Assembly (NCBI GenBank): GCA_022113835.1
Contig: JAILWY010000012.1
Span: forward strand, 17,422,001 to 17,486,000
Source of the DNA: Atopsyche davidsoni
Lineage: Eukaryota > Arthropoda > Insecta > Trichoptera > Hydrobiosidae
DNA: 64,000 nucleotides
Reading direction: 5' to 3'
Both the position numbers and the translations under genes were made by a program. Position 1 is the stretch's first letter. Each line of letters opens with the position of its first letter. Of this stretch, positions 1 to 13,713 are shown one piece after another. The notes beneath the pieces were generated by a model. It did not search any database. It was not told the origin of the DNA and worked only from the letters and a program-made list of their open reading frames with translations.

Positions 1-3000
1 TCCGGACGTGGTCAGTGGCTGGTTACTCACAACCCACCCCTACCCTTCGCTGGCGCCCCGCCAGGGCTGAGATCGCTCTGTTGCCACCGGCCGCTGTTAC
101 CTACCGCAGGGGTGGCAAAATGAAAATCAACCTCCATAAAAAATCTAAAGATTATTACATTAGTGGAATCAGCATTGATCGCTGTTAATACTAATTGCGA
201 TCACCGAGTCTGATTGTGCGATTACTTTAATGTAAAAAAAGAACTCATCTCCGGGTTTGCTCTTACTTGGAGACGGATAAACGGATACCCATTAAGTAAG
301 CAAAATAGTGTGTTCGCCACAGAACCACTGGCTGATATTAACAAGTTATACTAGCACTGTAATTGGAAGGAATATATAGTATATATATATGTTCACCCCC
401 AGCCCTACCCCGCGCCCCATATTACGTCTCTTCCTTGTTTACTTGAGAACTATCTTGCTTCGTTTGCCGTGTATTTCTACCATTTCGCCGCCTCCCATGT
501 TTCATTTGCCAGGTCGTCCCGGGGTCGTTGACTCCACCCCGCGTACCTAGAGCTTCGCATTCCAAAACGACCTAAGACCGAGATTTATTAATTCTATTAA
601 ATTATAAAATAGAAAAAATAGTGACGGAAACACTCTGATCGTTGTATTAACCGAAATAGTCATTACTCAAGACTTACTTTTAAATTCATGCGAAATTGTA
701 CAGTGTAAATCTTATGCTTATAAATAAACTTTTTTTGATCGGTGAAGTAGTTTGTTAATAAATGTGAGCATACAAAATATTTTAGCTGTTTTCAAAGACT
801 AAAATTTAAAGGTTGTCGATTGACATTAAGAAACGTTTTAGGTGGCTCCCATTTTGGATGTGCAATATAATTTTTTTTTTTTTTTAAATACAATGATTGA
901 AAGCATTAAATTGATGTTTCGTATTTTTATATGTGAATGGTATATTTCTGGGGCAAATTCTGATTTATATTTTACATTTAGAAGAAAGTATCGGTGCTAT
1001 CGATTAAAGCGAAAGATTTCACTCTTAAAAAAGTAAGTTGTCACCTCAGCTTAAGAATGTATAAATTGATGTTTATGCCACGGTTTTTTTTAAATTTCTT
1101 TAATGTTTTGACGTTTCGGTCGACTGAGGTCATCTTCAGGAATTTCATTTTTAAAGAATTTTGTCATTTGAATATCAAAAAGTACATAACAGTAGATGGG
1201 CGCAACTCGACTTCTCATATTTATTGTATTCTATTCCCGTCGCGCCACTCGCCCTGGTTTCGTAGATATTTCAATTATTTTTCGCGTAAAATCACGCGCC
1301 TGTCTGCTCTCCGGCGGTGGCATAATTTTTTCGTCTCAATAGTTATCTCAGCAGTTTTACGATACCCAAAATGTTCATCTAATACGTGTTATCTTTAAAT
1401 GTATATTTGTGGAAAATTGTCGTTACCTCTGCTGTTTCGAGTATTTTTTTGCAAGTACTCCGAGATCTTCTCATGTTTTGTGATAATACAGACTGTTTAT
1501 CATGATCATGATATTGCTATCTGAAAAATTTCACTGCTTTGAAAATGATTTTAAATATATTATTTTATATTTATGTGTTTCTCGTTTTTTTTATATCCGT
1601 CTCTCGATTGTCCCTCCATGTGATATTTGCGTGAGTGAGAGCGCCATTCTTGGGTTTGTCCCTCTTGAGCTTGAATAATGGGAGAGTATTTATTTCAATC
1701 ATATTCGTGTTAACTTGAAATATTCAAATTTTGTTATTTGTCTTTGTCTTTTCCGTTACTTGATATTTTCAACTAACTTCGGTGTGCTCTAAAAGCCACT
1801 CGTACTTTGTGATAGCGCTCTCACCCCTCTCTTAGGGAGTGCGCTAACTTGCCACAGCATAAAATATTTTGGCAATAATAAAAGGTTTTTTTTCTCTTTG
1901 AGAATACTTTATAGCAGCTCTTACATGCTTATTTTTTTTACATCAATTATTTATAGCTATATTCATTCCTAATGAACATTTTGTCTTGAAGACATTGCTT
2001 AAAGACTAATTTTTCGCCAAAATGCTAGAACACTAAAATTCAATATAAAAATGCCATTAAATAAATATATACATCTGGTCTTATGTTGGGTTAATTCAGA
2101 CATAACCCTATCTGTTTGTATTAACTATAAATAATTAATAAAGTTAGTATCGTACGATGACAAGCAATATTTCTTGGAAAACCTAATGGCCTCGCCCCTA
2201 TCCTTCCTGCTCTATAGTTAAACTCTTAGCGTAATTAAACAGTGGACAGTCTTCGCTTTTCCTCACTTCCTCTTCTTCAGCACAGGCGGCAAATTGAAAG
2301 TTGAATTTTAAAAGGTCTCGGACAAAGAGAACAATAAAGTTTGTAATTAAAGCGCCTCCGTGCCGGAAATAATTACGATCTACGACCGCAATTTCATTAA
2401 CACGCTGCCGGTATACTAGAAATATTGTTTATTTGCCTTCATTGAAATGTCAGCCAGCATAAATACCGGTGTAGCAAGAATATGTTAATGGCATAAAATA
2501 TTAATTTTAATATTTTATTAACGCCATTATCGGATGCGGGTCTCAACTTTCATTTAATTTTATCTGTTTCTTCCTTCGACCAAGTGCAGGGGTCCTTTTC
2601 AGCGCAGTCTGGCCACTTCAGCTTCGGTCTGGTAGACATTTTTTTACGCCCCAGTCTCAATGTCCATAACCTTTACCTGAATGTCTCACGTGGCTTTTAT
2701 ATTCTGCGTATATTTCTCAACGTTTACAGACTCTTTAATATATTTCACTGTTAGATTATCTGGATTCTCATGCCTTCTGGTGTGGTGCAAAAAAATAGTA
2801 ATGTATTTACTTTTGAATTTTATGCTTTGTTACGAGTGTACAGTTAACTGTGTAATTTAATTGTAGGAGCTTAATATAAAATGTCTTAACTAATAAAATC
2901 ATATTATTTTTATTCCAATTATCGATATTTTTTTTGGATAAGTTATAAAAGTGAAAAACGCTTTATTTTATTTACTTTTAAGCCCTAACTTTTATAAATA

Positions 3001-6000
3001 ATGGTGGCTAAGAGACTTCCTATTCTTTTATATTATCCGAGTCCGGATGTCTTACACTTGCTGTTTTGAATATACGGCAAGTTGACGCTTCTAAGTGATG
3101 GCATTTACTCTCTCCAGCTGAGTTGTCGCTACCTCGAGCTTGCTGGAGGGAGTTGAGGCCCTTACCGGCAATGCGATTACATACCCCTTAATGGACTTCC
3201 GCGAAAACACTTACTTGCGCTGGCTCATCGAGGGTGGTGATGAATAATTGTTGAGTTGTGTTTTATTATTTAAAGCAAAATCTTTGTGATTTTAGGAATA
3301 GTGAATATTTTATATAAAAACACAAGCGTATAGCCTGAATATGTAAAATATAAAAAAAAATATTGGTACATGTACCAAGTAAGTTAGACAGTTAAAACAC
3401 ACTAGAAAATATAACAAAAGCGAAAAAATCATATTATTTTTATAAAATAAATTCAATGTGTTTTTTTTCTTCATTATGTTAATATAAATAAAGTTTTGGT
3501 AGTCATTGTTTGTTAAACACGATTCTTGAGTATAGTTGGCCTGAATACTTTCTTTCTTTGAATGTCAAAGTAAAAAAAATCATAAGTAGTTTAATTTAGT
3601 TGTAGTAAGTAAAAAAAAGATAAACTTTATCAAAAAATCTGTTTAAATCTGTGTAAAAATTTTATTTACAATTAATTTAAGTGGATAATATTGTTTTTAT
3701 GTAATGAAATGCTTCATTTGAATTTTATGTTCATCTTGTTATTGAGTAAATTTCTCATTTCAGCGTCGAAGTATCCGCGTTGGTTTCCCCTTATATCTTA
3801 ATGCGTACAAAATCTGTTTAACAGAATTGAAACGGCTTAGACTTGGCTAATGTTTTCGAAGCACAAATTCACTTTTTACATAAAATTGAGAGTTTTTCAT
3901 AAAATCTGCAAATTACGTAATGGAATTAAAAAAAAAGAATTACTTAAAATTTGTACGGCCTATGTATTTGAGTTATACATTTTTTCATTAGAGCCAATAT
4001 TGAGAATTTGAATATCGCTTCTCGTGAAATTTAAATACGAATATATATTTTTTTAATAATTCGTCTCGTTATAAGTATATTGGAGATACTCATTTACAAT
4101 TTATGAATAATCCAGCTTCGAATGGCGACGTAGTCTAATGACCGCAGCAGAGCCTGGGGCTGCTTTATTATACAACCCCCACCCCCGGGCGACCACCCCC
4201 CGAGCCACCGCCCCCCGTACATCCCCGAAGAACCGTCCCCTGGAGATGAGTTTTCTAACAATGTTACAATGACGGGGATGGATAATGATATTAATTTTTC
4301 GTCATTATTCTCCTTGAATATTCTTTTATCATTTTCATTTATTAACAATTTCATATTTTCTTCTTACAAAGGAATATTCTGTTGATAAACTAATTTATTT
4401 TTTTGAGTCCACTGCGTAGATATGTACTTTAAAACTGTATTTTTTTTTTACCGGTTTCTTGTTTTAGTGATAAGGATATTTGTTTAAATACCACGAAGTC
4501 CGCACTTCAAATCCAGGTAGAGCAATATGCTAATTCAATTCTGCATAATTCCAAATTGTATAAAGATTCAAAAGAAAAGGGATACCCATAGATAAAGAAA
4601 CACCTCTAATGTAGTTTTCTGGTACAAACCAAATTCCGGTGATTCAGGCTTCCATTGGCTAGTTACCATTCGGTTGGCAGTTGTGACGCGAGTGTGTTAT
4701 CGGGTTTTATAAGCCAGTCATGACTAACTGCCTCCAATAGTTCCGTACAACTTGTCTTTCTTTGTCTTTCAGTCATATCATATCACTGGTTATTTGCGGA
4801 CACTTGCGTGCGGACGACGTACTTTGAATTTTGTATGTACGAGTATAGCATATATTATAGATTTTCAAAATGAGCATATATCGACGCTCAGGGGGCGATT
4901 CCGTACTGCAAGAGGTTCACGTCAGGAAAATAAGTTGGTGGTGCATGAGATGTAAACAAGGGTCCTAAAGAGTGGATCCATGATCATCACCAAAATTTAG
5001 GTATTAACCGTTCCATAATAAATGTTCCTAACACAGATTGCACCTATGTGCTTACATAATAATTTATTTTATGAAACACAAATAATGTATTAATTCAGTA
5101 TATTTGATAAAAATGTCTAATTATGTTTATTCACTTTGTGGTCGATTATTGGATTAAACATTTGATCCAAGCATCAGGACTATCCCTCTTTGTGAAAAAT
5201 CCACTCATCATTTTAAATTGTCCACTCTACAGTAAATACTAACGCGTTTCAATATTAGGCAAGGGACAAAAAGTATGAGGACCTCTGGTATACATTAAGA
5301 TAAAGAAGACATGCTTGGAATCCGGAGTATTCCTCGCTGTCGCTAGTTAATGTATCGTAAGACATTGTAATGCAACATGCCTGTTATGAAATCAACCGCG
5401 CGAGATAACCTCGCCTCGCGTCTACGCAGACAAAGCGACACTTATCGCTTCAGGCGGGCTCTAATTCAGCAAACAGCGTATAATTTATACATCCAAACTT
5501 CCGCAGCGATCTTCTAATGTCTGGACAGAATATCTGTGCTATCTCGTGCAATTGAATAATGTGCGGCCATAGCGGCCTACACGCGCTGCGATACAGCCCA
5601 CAACCGAACGGCTGCTACCCGATAAAGTCCTCTTTTGCGTTGTTACTTTTAAATAAGACAACGCAGTTTACTAATCACAGTTCGGATGCCGTTTGTGTCG
5701 CTGTCTTGTCGGAGTCCCGCCCGCTCCAGTTCTGTTGAATATCCGTCATATCTATTTGTTTATAATTCGGCAAGTCGCAATTGTAATGCAAATGGCGGCA
5801 TGGACGGCGATGAGGTATTCACGTGTGATTTGCATGAATTTGGTCGCTTTCTTTGTCGCTCCCGCACGCGCCGCGGGAGGACAGCTTCTTTTCGGCTCGC
5901 GGCACAAAGGCGGAATTTTCCGAAAATAAAAACGTGTTTTGATCGTGTCGAATCCCGATATTTTTCCTCGGTGTGTTTATTTTGCTTTGAATCGGTTTTT

Positions 6001-8150
6001 TTTTTGTTCAATTCCTTGTTTGATCATTTTTTTCCGTAAAGTTTTGTGTTACTTTGAATACGGATTTTATGGTCTTGTCGACATACATTGACTTCAGCAC
6101 CGATGCCACATAAATATTGCCATACAAATGCAATTGTTTGATATGGGTTTGGTTATTTATGGAACTCGTGTAGTTCAAGGAAATGATGACCATACATGGA
6201 AGGCTGTGTTGTCGTCAACGATAAGATCCTTTTGTTTGGTTCTTGATGCTACTGCATTTTGTTGCTAATGATTTCTTGATTATTCAGAAAAGACGAAGGA
6301 ATAAAACAATTCTGTCTTTCCGTAAATAGTCATTCTGTCTGACTCAACGGTAACTTCGCTTCTTATTAAAAAGGTATTTTCAGGGTCTACGCCTCCTAGG
6401 ACTTTTGTTGTTATGCCTTCGATAGAAATAAATATATTTATCCTTCTCAACAATATATGAGCCAACGCAGTCATCACACCGATTCAGACTCCAGCCTGTA
6501 AAAGCATTTACTTTTAACATTATATTTTGTTTAACAAAAAAGTTTAATATTTCTAATAACTATACCGACTTGATATATACATTGGTTGACCTCGGTTAAT
6601 ATCGCTTAAATTTAGACTTTCTGTATTTCGGCCGTCACTATCGCATAAATTTAATCCGTGTGTGTTGTTAGTCATAAATGTCTATAATGTCGATATCTGA
6701 TTTTTCCGCGTGTCTTTCTTTAATTGTTATATTCGTTATCTTGATGGAGATATTGAATCTGTTACAAATGTAATTATTCGAGTTCAAAGTAGCTTTTCTA
6801 ATCTTCGTCCGATGGCATGGTAACCAGGTTGCTGGCAGAAGGGCCATCGCTGCATCGCCGCAGTGACGTGCACCAGGAAACGAGTTGTTAATTTGTCAAG
6901 TTAATTGTTAGGTCCCTGGCTGATGCATGCTCGTGCTGCAACTGTCGCTCGAAGGCGACACAACGGCTAATGACAATGTTTCTTGATAACATATGTCTTC
7001 AATTCATTATATTAGAAAAATTGATATTTTGACCACCTCAGAGTCTAGTGGTTAACTCAGTTATTGTAACGTTTTTGCACTACCCTCTAAATACTGTGTG
7101 ACCCGGTGGACGGCACACTTGCATATAAACTTTTCGACTGTAAAATCTCTGGTCATAATAGCAATGTACTATTTTAATATTGTCAATATCAAATCGTAAA
7201 CGCTTCGTTATTTAACGCTAAGAAAGTTTTTCAATCACGTGGTCCCAGGATAGTATCCGCATAGAATAGAGCAATAAGTTTTATTTTTAAAATTCAGTGA
7301 AAACTATTTGCTGTCTACAGGCAAGGAAATATTAACATGATTTTTCTGCTAACGGCTTCCTCGCTCTAAAGAGAAGTGTGGTATATCGACTCGGTATTTT
7401 AATTATCTGAGCTGAAACATGAAGATTTAATTACGTAAACATTAATTTATGAGGAATTCTATTAATCACTCGATTCCCTTTCTTGAGCAGGTTTATAAAA
7501 TGACCTTATGATGTTCTCGTTTTTCTTAAAAACATTGCTCATTCCTGAAAATATTCCTTAAGTACTTCTATTTTTCCTGTATTTATATTGAACACGTAAT
7601 GCTTCCTAAATAAGACACTCCGATTTATAATTCAAACGTCCTGCTTGTGTTATTTTATTCCGTCCTTTTATCTAAGCCGCCCTTATCTGTACATAAGTAC
7701 TGTTCATTTAATTATTAAAGCTTTATCTTTTGACACTATTTTACAAAAAGAAAAAAAAAACATTTGCATCCTAAATATGCGACACATTTTGAAGAGCGTT
7801 TCTTTTTAATTTATTTAAATGGAATCATTTTTTTTAGCATTAAGTGTCTTGAATGTTTTTCATTACGTTTTTAATGGAAATAAAATTATTTAATAAACAA
7901 GCAGGAATGAAGCCAAAAAAAATTACCTAGTACTCATTACAATACTGTGTTTAAATTTGCTTCTCTTTGTGTGTGATTCATATTAAAAAAAACAATATTC
8001 CTTGCCATAAAATTTAAGTAAACATTGACGATAGGACAGTTAATCAATAACATCATATATGAATATTCTATGTAGTACATTGAACAATTTAAATATTTTT
8101 TATAAAGTGAATTATATATTTTCAGTGCTATTTTTTATTTGGTGTTGATC
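1..8150. other. AT-rich non-coding stretch, no supported gene
   Basis: I see no recognisable protein, RNA gene or complete transposon here. Open frames are short, and many begin at non-ATG codons. There are homopolymer A/T runs, a GC-rich patch at about 4,160-4,250 made mostly of C-runs, and another at about 5,400-5,930 whose open frames overlap on both strands and match no family I know. A short stretch at 3,122-3,247 reads open on the plus strand but has a stop directly upstream and no convincing splice context. It is most simply intergenic or long-intron sequence. Confidence 0.5.
1102..1141. repeat. Dispersed motif of the form cgtttcgg...catcttcagga
   Basis: This stretch contains a 'gacgtttcggtcgactgagg' block followed by 'tcatcttcaggaa'. 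Diverged versions appear near 8,176-8,210 in the same orientation and near 8,252-8,290 in the opposite orientation ('cctgaagatgg' followed by 'cgtcgaaacgac'). Motifs of this kind recur in arthropod interspersed repeats. I cannot assign the element class from these short remnants. Confidence 0.35.
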
Positions 8151-8300
8151 TGCGTTGTTTTTAGTATTCAGACCTTTCGGTTCCGGCACTAGAATCATCT
8201 TCAGAAATTTTATTTGAAAAATCTTTGGATTCCGTTCAATCTTTTTATAAATCCCTGAAGATGGTCAGGAAACGTCGAAACGACTGCCAAAACCTACGAA
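8151..8300. repeat. Inverted pair of the dispersed catcttcag motif
   Basis: Two diverged copies of the motif lie head to head. The left one reads 'tttcggttccgg...atcatcttcagaaattt' and the right one reads 'aaatccctgaagatgg...aacgtcgaaacg'. Roughly 55 bases separate the two cores. The pair suggests the end of one interspersed element or two insertions of the same family. No coding capacity is visible. Confidence 0.35.
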
Positions 8301-8487
8301 CATATTGTAATTATCAGTATAACATTTCAATGTAACTTCTTCAAGACATGTGTTATACATGCAGAAATGGAATACGAAATACATACACATTAATTTTGAC
8401 GCGCTTCTGTGATTCTAATACTGTCACGAGGATGATGCTCATAATGATTCGACGGGTCACGACTTCTTTTCTGTCACCTGTCGTCAT

Positions 8488-8605
8488 CCTCGTCGTCTCA
8501 GCCAAGCCTGCCGATGAATGCACTCAGCTGATGCAGGCGGCACCAACTCGCGCTGGACTTTCATTCGATCGTATGAATTCAGCGGAGACCAACTTCGCAG
8601 AATAG
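8488..8605 (+). other. Candidate short exon, unidentified
   Basis: A pyrimidine-rich tract ending in 'ctcgtcgtctcag' is followed by an open plus-strand frame of about 35 codons that begins AKPADECTQLMQ and ends at a TAG. The acceptor-like context and the rise in GC are the only support. I do not recognise the peptide and found no partner exon with a matching phase, so it may be chance. Confidence 0.15.
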
Positions 8606-10430
8606 AAACTTACCGAGAAAGCCTTGAGAATTTAATTATTCGTTATAAGGTAATAGAAATTTATTAATGGAACTATTATAATGCGGGTATTGTATGATAA
8701 TGAATTGTTTATTTCTTTATGCTTTTGAATTTCTATTTTGTTGGCAAGTGCCAAGATATATGCGTCCTCCGAATGGAATGCGACGGGGATAGTTACGACC
8801 GGTTATAAATTATAAATTGATGTACTTACATCCTGAAGCAGACAAATAACTAGTCGATTCTATACACGGTGTTTCGAAAGTTATGGTATTGACCGCAGAG
8901 TGACTGGAAATCGCTTCTTTTGTATCTGGATTACGAATTAATTTTTTTTAACCTATTCTTCTTTTGCGAAATCAAAAGCTTCGCAAAAAGAAAAAAAAAA
9001 CATTTTTGGCAATAAATTATTTAAAAATATTTAACGCGGATGAGGCCGTAAAGAGGTGTGCCTTTAGTTTATCTTAATACATTTATTAGTATTATTAATA
9101 ATAAAATACTTTATTGTAGTCGTATTTTATTTTAAAAATGAAACTTGCTTATATATATGAAAGTACACCAAATTGACATCAGAATATTAATTTTAAATTA
9201 TGCTGACAGCAATCGAAGGGTTATTCATACATAAATATAATTTGCATATTAAATGTAAATTTCCACCACTGAATATTTATAAGCTTACATTTAACTGAAT
9301 AATTGGCGAAATAAGCCGGTGATATAGATTAAGCGGTTTGTAAATTTAAATATGATAATCAATGCGATTTGTCCATGAAAAGCAAGACCTGAAGATTCAC
9401 TACATTATTTAGTTAAAACCGGATACAGAACTTTTCTTTTAATTGAGTGTTTTTGTTAAATGGTTCAATCAAATAACAAAATACTTCGTTAGGAAATCTT
9501 TTAGTGATGGTTTTAATTACGCCGACAAAAGTGATTGTGTTTCGTGTTATTGGAATCCGCGTTATTCCGCTCGAGCAATAAAATGTCAGCCGATGTTAAG
9601 AAAACTTCTTCCGGACCTGCTAAAGGCGAGCCGCGAATTAATTAAGTGTAGAGAATGCATAAATTACATGCTCATGAAAATCTTGGCGTTGCCTTTTATT
9701 ATATTAATGTTAGCGAAATTATCTATCGTTGTGTTTAAGTCTACCGGGACCCTTCGGGATATAAAGCGTTATAACCGAGAATAACTAATTTAAATTTATT
9801 ATTAGTAAACCTAACCGAACCCTCCAAACTTGCTATTGTATTATATTAATATATATATTTTAATTGTGCATAGCAATTAATAAATTAAAAGTGTTTTGAT
9901 AGCTTTCAATAAAACTCTATACCCGACAGACTGACTTGATTCATAATATTTCGTGGGTACGAGATTACGAATATTTTTGTTTGTGAGCGCTTTCGCCTTT
10001 TATTTAAAAGAAGCTCCCGAATTGTGAAAGAGCTAACAAAAATACTGCAGTATGTTTGTTAGCGTTAGAACAATATTCGGATAAAATCCGAATATCGTTC
10101 ATTTGATTAGTTATTATCAACTAGATATGAAATGTCATCGCGTTTCACCGATGTGATGCTCGCATTTTTTTGGTTGAAAAACCGTTTCTCTAAATTCTTT
10201 TGAAAAGTGATGTATTTTTAAATGTTTATTATCACTTTAATTGGATTGAGTAAGCCGGCGGGCGTTATCACCGCAGAGACAAACAGAAATCACATGAACG
10301 CGATAGCGCCGCCTTTATCAGCGTCGAATCCATCCATCCGTGATTATTTATATCTGCGGGTCCGTGCTCGTCGCCTCGTCTGCAGCCACCAGACGACTGC
10401 CAGACCTGGAGCCAGTGTCCTATTCTTCTT
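8606..10430. other. AT-rich non-coding stretch with a small hairpin
   Basis: I see no supported gene. A short inverted repeat at about 8,962-8,994 pairs 'ttcttttgcgaa' with 'ttcgcaaaaagaa' around a small loop, and poly-A follows it. The open frame at 9,443-9,784 starts at a TTG codon, has no ATG near its beginning and resembles no family I know, so I treat it as chance. Confidence 0.4.
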
Positions 10431-10433
10431 CTT

Positions 10434-10478
10434 TCGTTGCCTCTCCTCATAGGAGGTTGGTGGCCATTTCCTTGAACT
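10434..10478 (+). repeat. Dispersed repeat copy 1 (gcctctcctNNaggaggttgg core)
   Basis: The core 'gcctctcctcataggaggttgg' followed by 'tggccatttcc' also occurs, slightly diverged, near 23,356 and near 24,221. Three copies within 14 kb show an interspersed repeat family. The core is a near-palindrome (cctctcct against aggagg). I cannot assign the class, and no coding sequence accompanies it. Confidence 0.45.
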
Positions 10479-10599
10479 TGTCTCTAGTGTCCTATGCCGC
10501 ATTACAATTCAGTCTTCGAAGGAAGCGGACCGTCGGAACTTCGAGGCTTGGGACGAACTTCGTACTTAAAACACACCTGACTTTCGATCTCGCTATGGC

Positions 10600-11990
10600 T
10601 GTAGCGCCATAATAGAGACACGAATTATTTGTATGCCCATAATTATAATTGACGGATAGTTTGTTTTTGATTTTGCAGAGTCGAAGCGTCCTCACAAATC
10701 CATAGTCACCAACTCTACTATTTTACTTGTTTTCCTTATTGTCCTTCATAAAATATTTCATTTAAGGTTCCGTTAAACCTTACCCTCAAGTGATAAATAT
10801 TTTAAGTTTGATAAATTCCAAAAAAGTCTATTGCATTTACGAATACCATTTTTGATAAATCAAAGTTGAGATTGCGTCAGTTATTTTAGTTCGGAATATT
10901 GCTAGTCGTGTTTTCATCTTTACGTATTTACTATGTTTTAAAATTAAAAATAAATCAAAGATGAATAAAACCTTGTTTACTGGATGTATAACAGGTGATA
11001 TTTTTTTTGTAAAGTAAGCTATAACTAACTGCTGGAAGTCTGAAGTACTGGAGCCAGACTCTGCCAAGGGTGGTAGTGCTTCAATTTAATTAAACAGAGA
11101 AAACGTGCTTTGTCTTGCCTTCATGGCATGTGGTGTATTGCACATTCAGCAATGAAACGGTCCCATAAAATATATTCCTATGATATGTATTTCTACATGA
11201 GTAATCTCAATCAATGTTAAACGTGAGTCAGTTCGAATCCTGGGGAAACCCTTTGTGTCGATAAGTCTGGCGCTGTGCTCGACTACTTTGTTGCGTTTAA
11301 GGAAGTCTATGCGACGCAAGCACGCACAGTTGCGTGACGACGCTTGCACTTGGCATGCATGGTATTGCCTTTTTAAAATCACCCAGTAATTTGGCAGCTT
11401 CTACTGGGGTGCCGTACATGAAAATTAAATTCTCTACACTGCCAATTTGATAGTTATCGTAAAGCATATCCATTTACAAAACCTGCCCTGGCAGTATTTT
11501 TTTTGTGGAAGCATTTAAAGTTTTTTTGTGCTGGACTAAAAAGAATTTCGAAAGGTTTAAGAATATATAAATAAAAGTTTAAAATTAGAAATCAATTTTC
11601 AGGTAGTGCATTGCATTCATATTATTAATATTAAATTATTAAATAACTAAATAGTGATTTAACATTATTATGGTCCTGTACTGCTCGCGCTGAGCCCGCC
11701 AGACCGCTCGGGACGGTATTGATCTCCAGGCCAGGTTTATACAATTTTTTGATACAAACTTTATGTAGGCACTACTAACGCAAAAAAGCTTTTCAGTACA
11801 TTACTAATTCAGCGCCTGGCACACCTGATAGTCTTCGCGGAGTATATTTTTTTCATCGTTTTATGCGAAATATCTATACACCTCTAATTTGATTTATATT
11901 GCAGTTCGTAAATTGTAAAACTTATGCAAATGAAGCATTTCAATTTAAACGCGAGAGTCCCCGGCACATTGGAGCAGTTATTAATGCTGT
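10600..11990. other. Non-coding stretch, nothing recognised
   Basis: This is AT-rich sequence with no recognisable protein, structural RNA or transposon end. Open frames are short on both strands. Confidence 0.4.
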
Positions 11991-12390
11991 TAGAGTGGAG
12001 ATGTAGTCGAGCACCGTGGGGGTGGAGCCGGTGGAGCCGGTGGGGTGGGTGTAAGGGTGGACGGCGGAGTCAGCGCCCCAGTTCCAGGGCGGTCTCGTTA
12101 TTCCGCCCCCGCCAACTGGCACTTTGTGGGGGCGGGGGTGCCCGGCCCGTGACGCACAACCCCGTCTGCTGCTCCGCCCCCCCCCCCCAGAGCCTCTGGT
12201 CGCCAGGCGGGCTTGGATACTTTTACCGTGGGGATTCACGTGACTAGCTCCTGGCGCTTTGATGTTTTTTTTATCCGTTAAGATTAATCCCAAGGGGCGA
12301 CTAGGGAGGCGAGGGGTGGGAGGAGCGCTGCACTCCGGAAGCGAGAGGATGGCACGGGGGTGCACCTGTAACCCGGAACGCCCCCCACCC
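11991..12390. other. GC-rich island, probably not coding
   Basis: This block is about 400 bases of C- and G-runs with repeats such as 'ggtggagccggtggagccgg' and a run of ten or more C. Overlapping open frames occur on both strands (107 codons plus, 141 codons minus), as expected when GC-rich DNA lacks stop codons by composition. Their translations are low complexity (Gly, Pro, Arg, Ser) with no domain. It could be a promoter-like island or part of a repeat. Confidence 0.4.
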
Positions 12391-13713
12391 TCATGCAGCC
12401 TGACGTTTGACCTACATTTGCAGTGAGCTGTGCTCCCTGATGAGGCACTCGCGTAATTATATCTGACGTTTTACTGTTGACTGAGCTTTTGCAAGTGCTG
12501 AAACATTTTTAATAGCCACCATTCAGCATGGACGTAAATGTGTCGTTAGTAATACAAAAATATCACGAAACGAGCTTTTTCCTTTATAACAAATTTAATG
12601 ACAAAGTAAAATAGTTACATTGCAGAATTGAAATCTATAAATATACTGTTCGAAGACTTAACAAGAATACTCAAGTTCGGTTTATGTAATTTTAAAATCG
12701 ATACCAAGGCGCATGCTTTGCATATTACTCCGAAGCGCTTTGTCTGGAATGTCGCCTAAGGGCCACGCGGTTGACAACGTCGGTTGCTATACCTCAGCTC
12801 CACCTTGCCAATAAAGAAAATTGGCCGCCGATTACGAGCTATCACTCCCAACGCATATTTATTAATAACAGTTTAGATCATATAACAACATTCTCGTGTA
12901 TGAAAATATTACTTGTTATAAGCATAAGCACAGCTCACCGCTTGAATAGGTGAAGCTTTTATATTGGGCTTCACAATTTTTATCTTAATGGTGGTTTTGA
13001 ATTTATTCGATTGTTTCCATCACTGTCGTCTCGTGTTTCCCATAATCTTGTTCACAATAAAGGATTCGCGTTCGCAGCAAAACAGCTCCGCATTATTTCA
13101 CAAAGCTGTATATATTGATAGTTATCGATGAAGACGACCGGGAGGCCAGGCTTTAATGCGATATTATGTGTAATATAAATGACTACTCTAGATCTTGTCC
13201 CACGAAGTGAAATGATTGCTCTGCCATGCGAGAGGTCAAAAGGTCTAATCGCGTTATCCTTTCTGTATTTTTAACTCTCGGATCCTGCCGAAGCTCCAGT
13301 TCGGCCGCTTTATCGCTTTATTTTTAAGCACGCTTGCGAAAGGGTACATTTGTCAGCGCCTTGCTTTGAATTGCAGTAATTGTAAAAAAAAACTCTACTT
13401 TTAATATCATAAATAAAGGTCTCTTTGTTAAAAAAAATTTGTTTGTTTTTTTGTGTATTGAGTAAAAAAATATGATTACTTTTTATTTAGTAGATCCAAG
13501 AACTTGTGGCGTGGCGTACAAACGAAATCACTAAAATAATATATGTATAATTAACTTTCATATTTCATGATTTATACATATTTATATATTAATCAATTAT
13601 ATAGTGTCGTGTAATAAATTGGATAGTTATTTCACTTAATTAAGAGACATCCATCTTTTCTAATCTGAACAATGTACGTCTCTGCGATAAGGACATCAAA
13701 TTGAATTTAACGA

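Noticed and set aside
994..1398. 134-codon plus-strand frame
   Set aside because: Composition is AT-driven (Phe, Arg, Ile, Ser) with no recognisable motif, and it covers a dispersed repeat motif near 1,100.
2478..2530. Imperfect AT palindrome around 'taaaatattaattttaatatttta'
   Set aside because: Such symmetry is common by chance in AT-rich DNA, and the outer arms need gaps to pair.
11924..12365. Overlapping 107- and 141-codon frames in the GC-rich block
   Set aside because: Both translations are low complexity, both strands are open, and stop-poor composition explains the length. No domain or splice context supports either.
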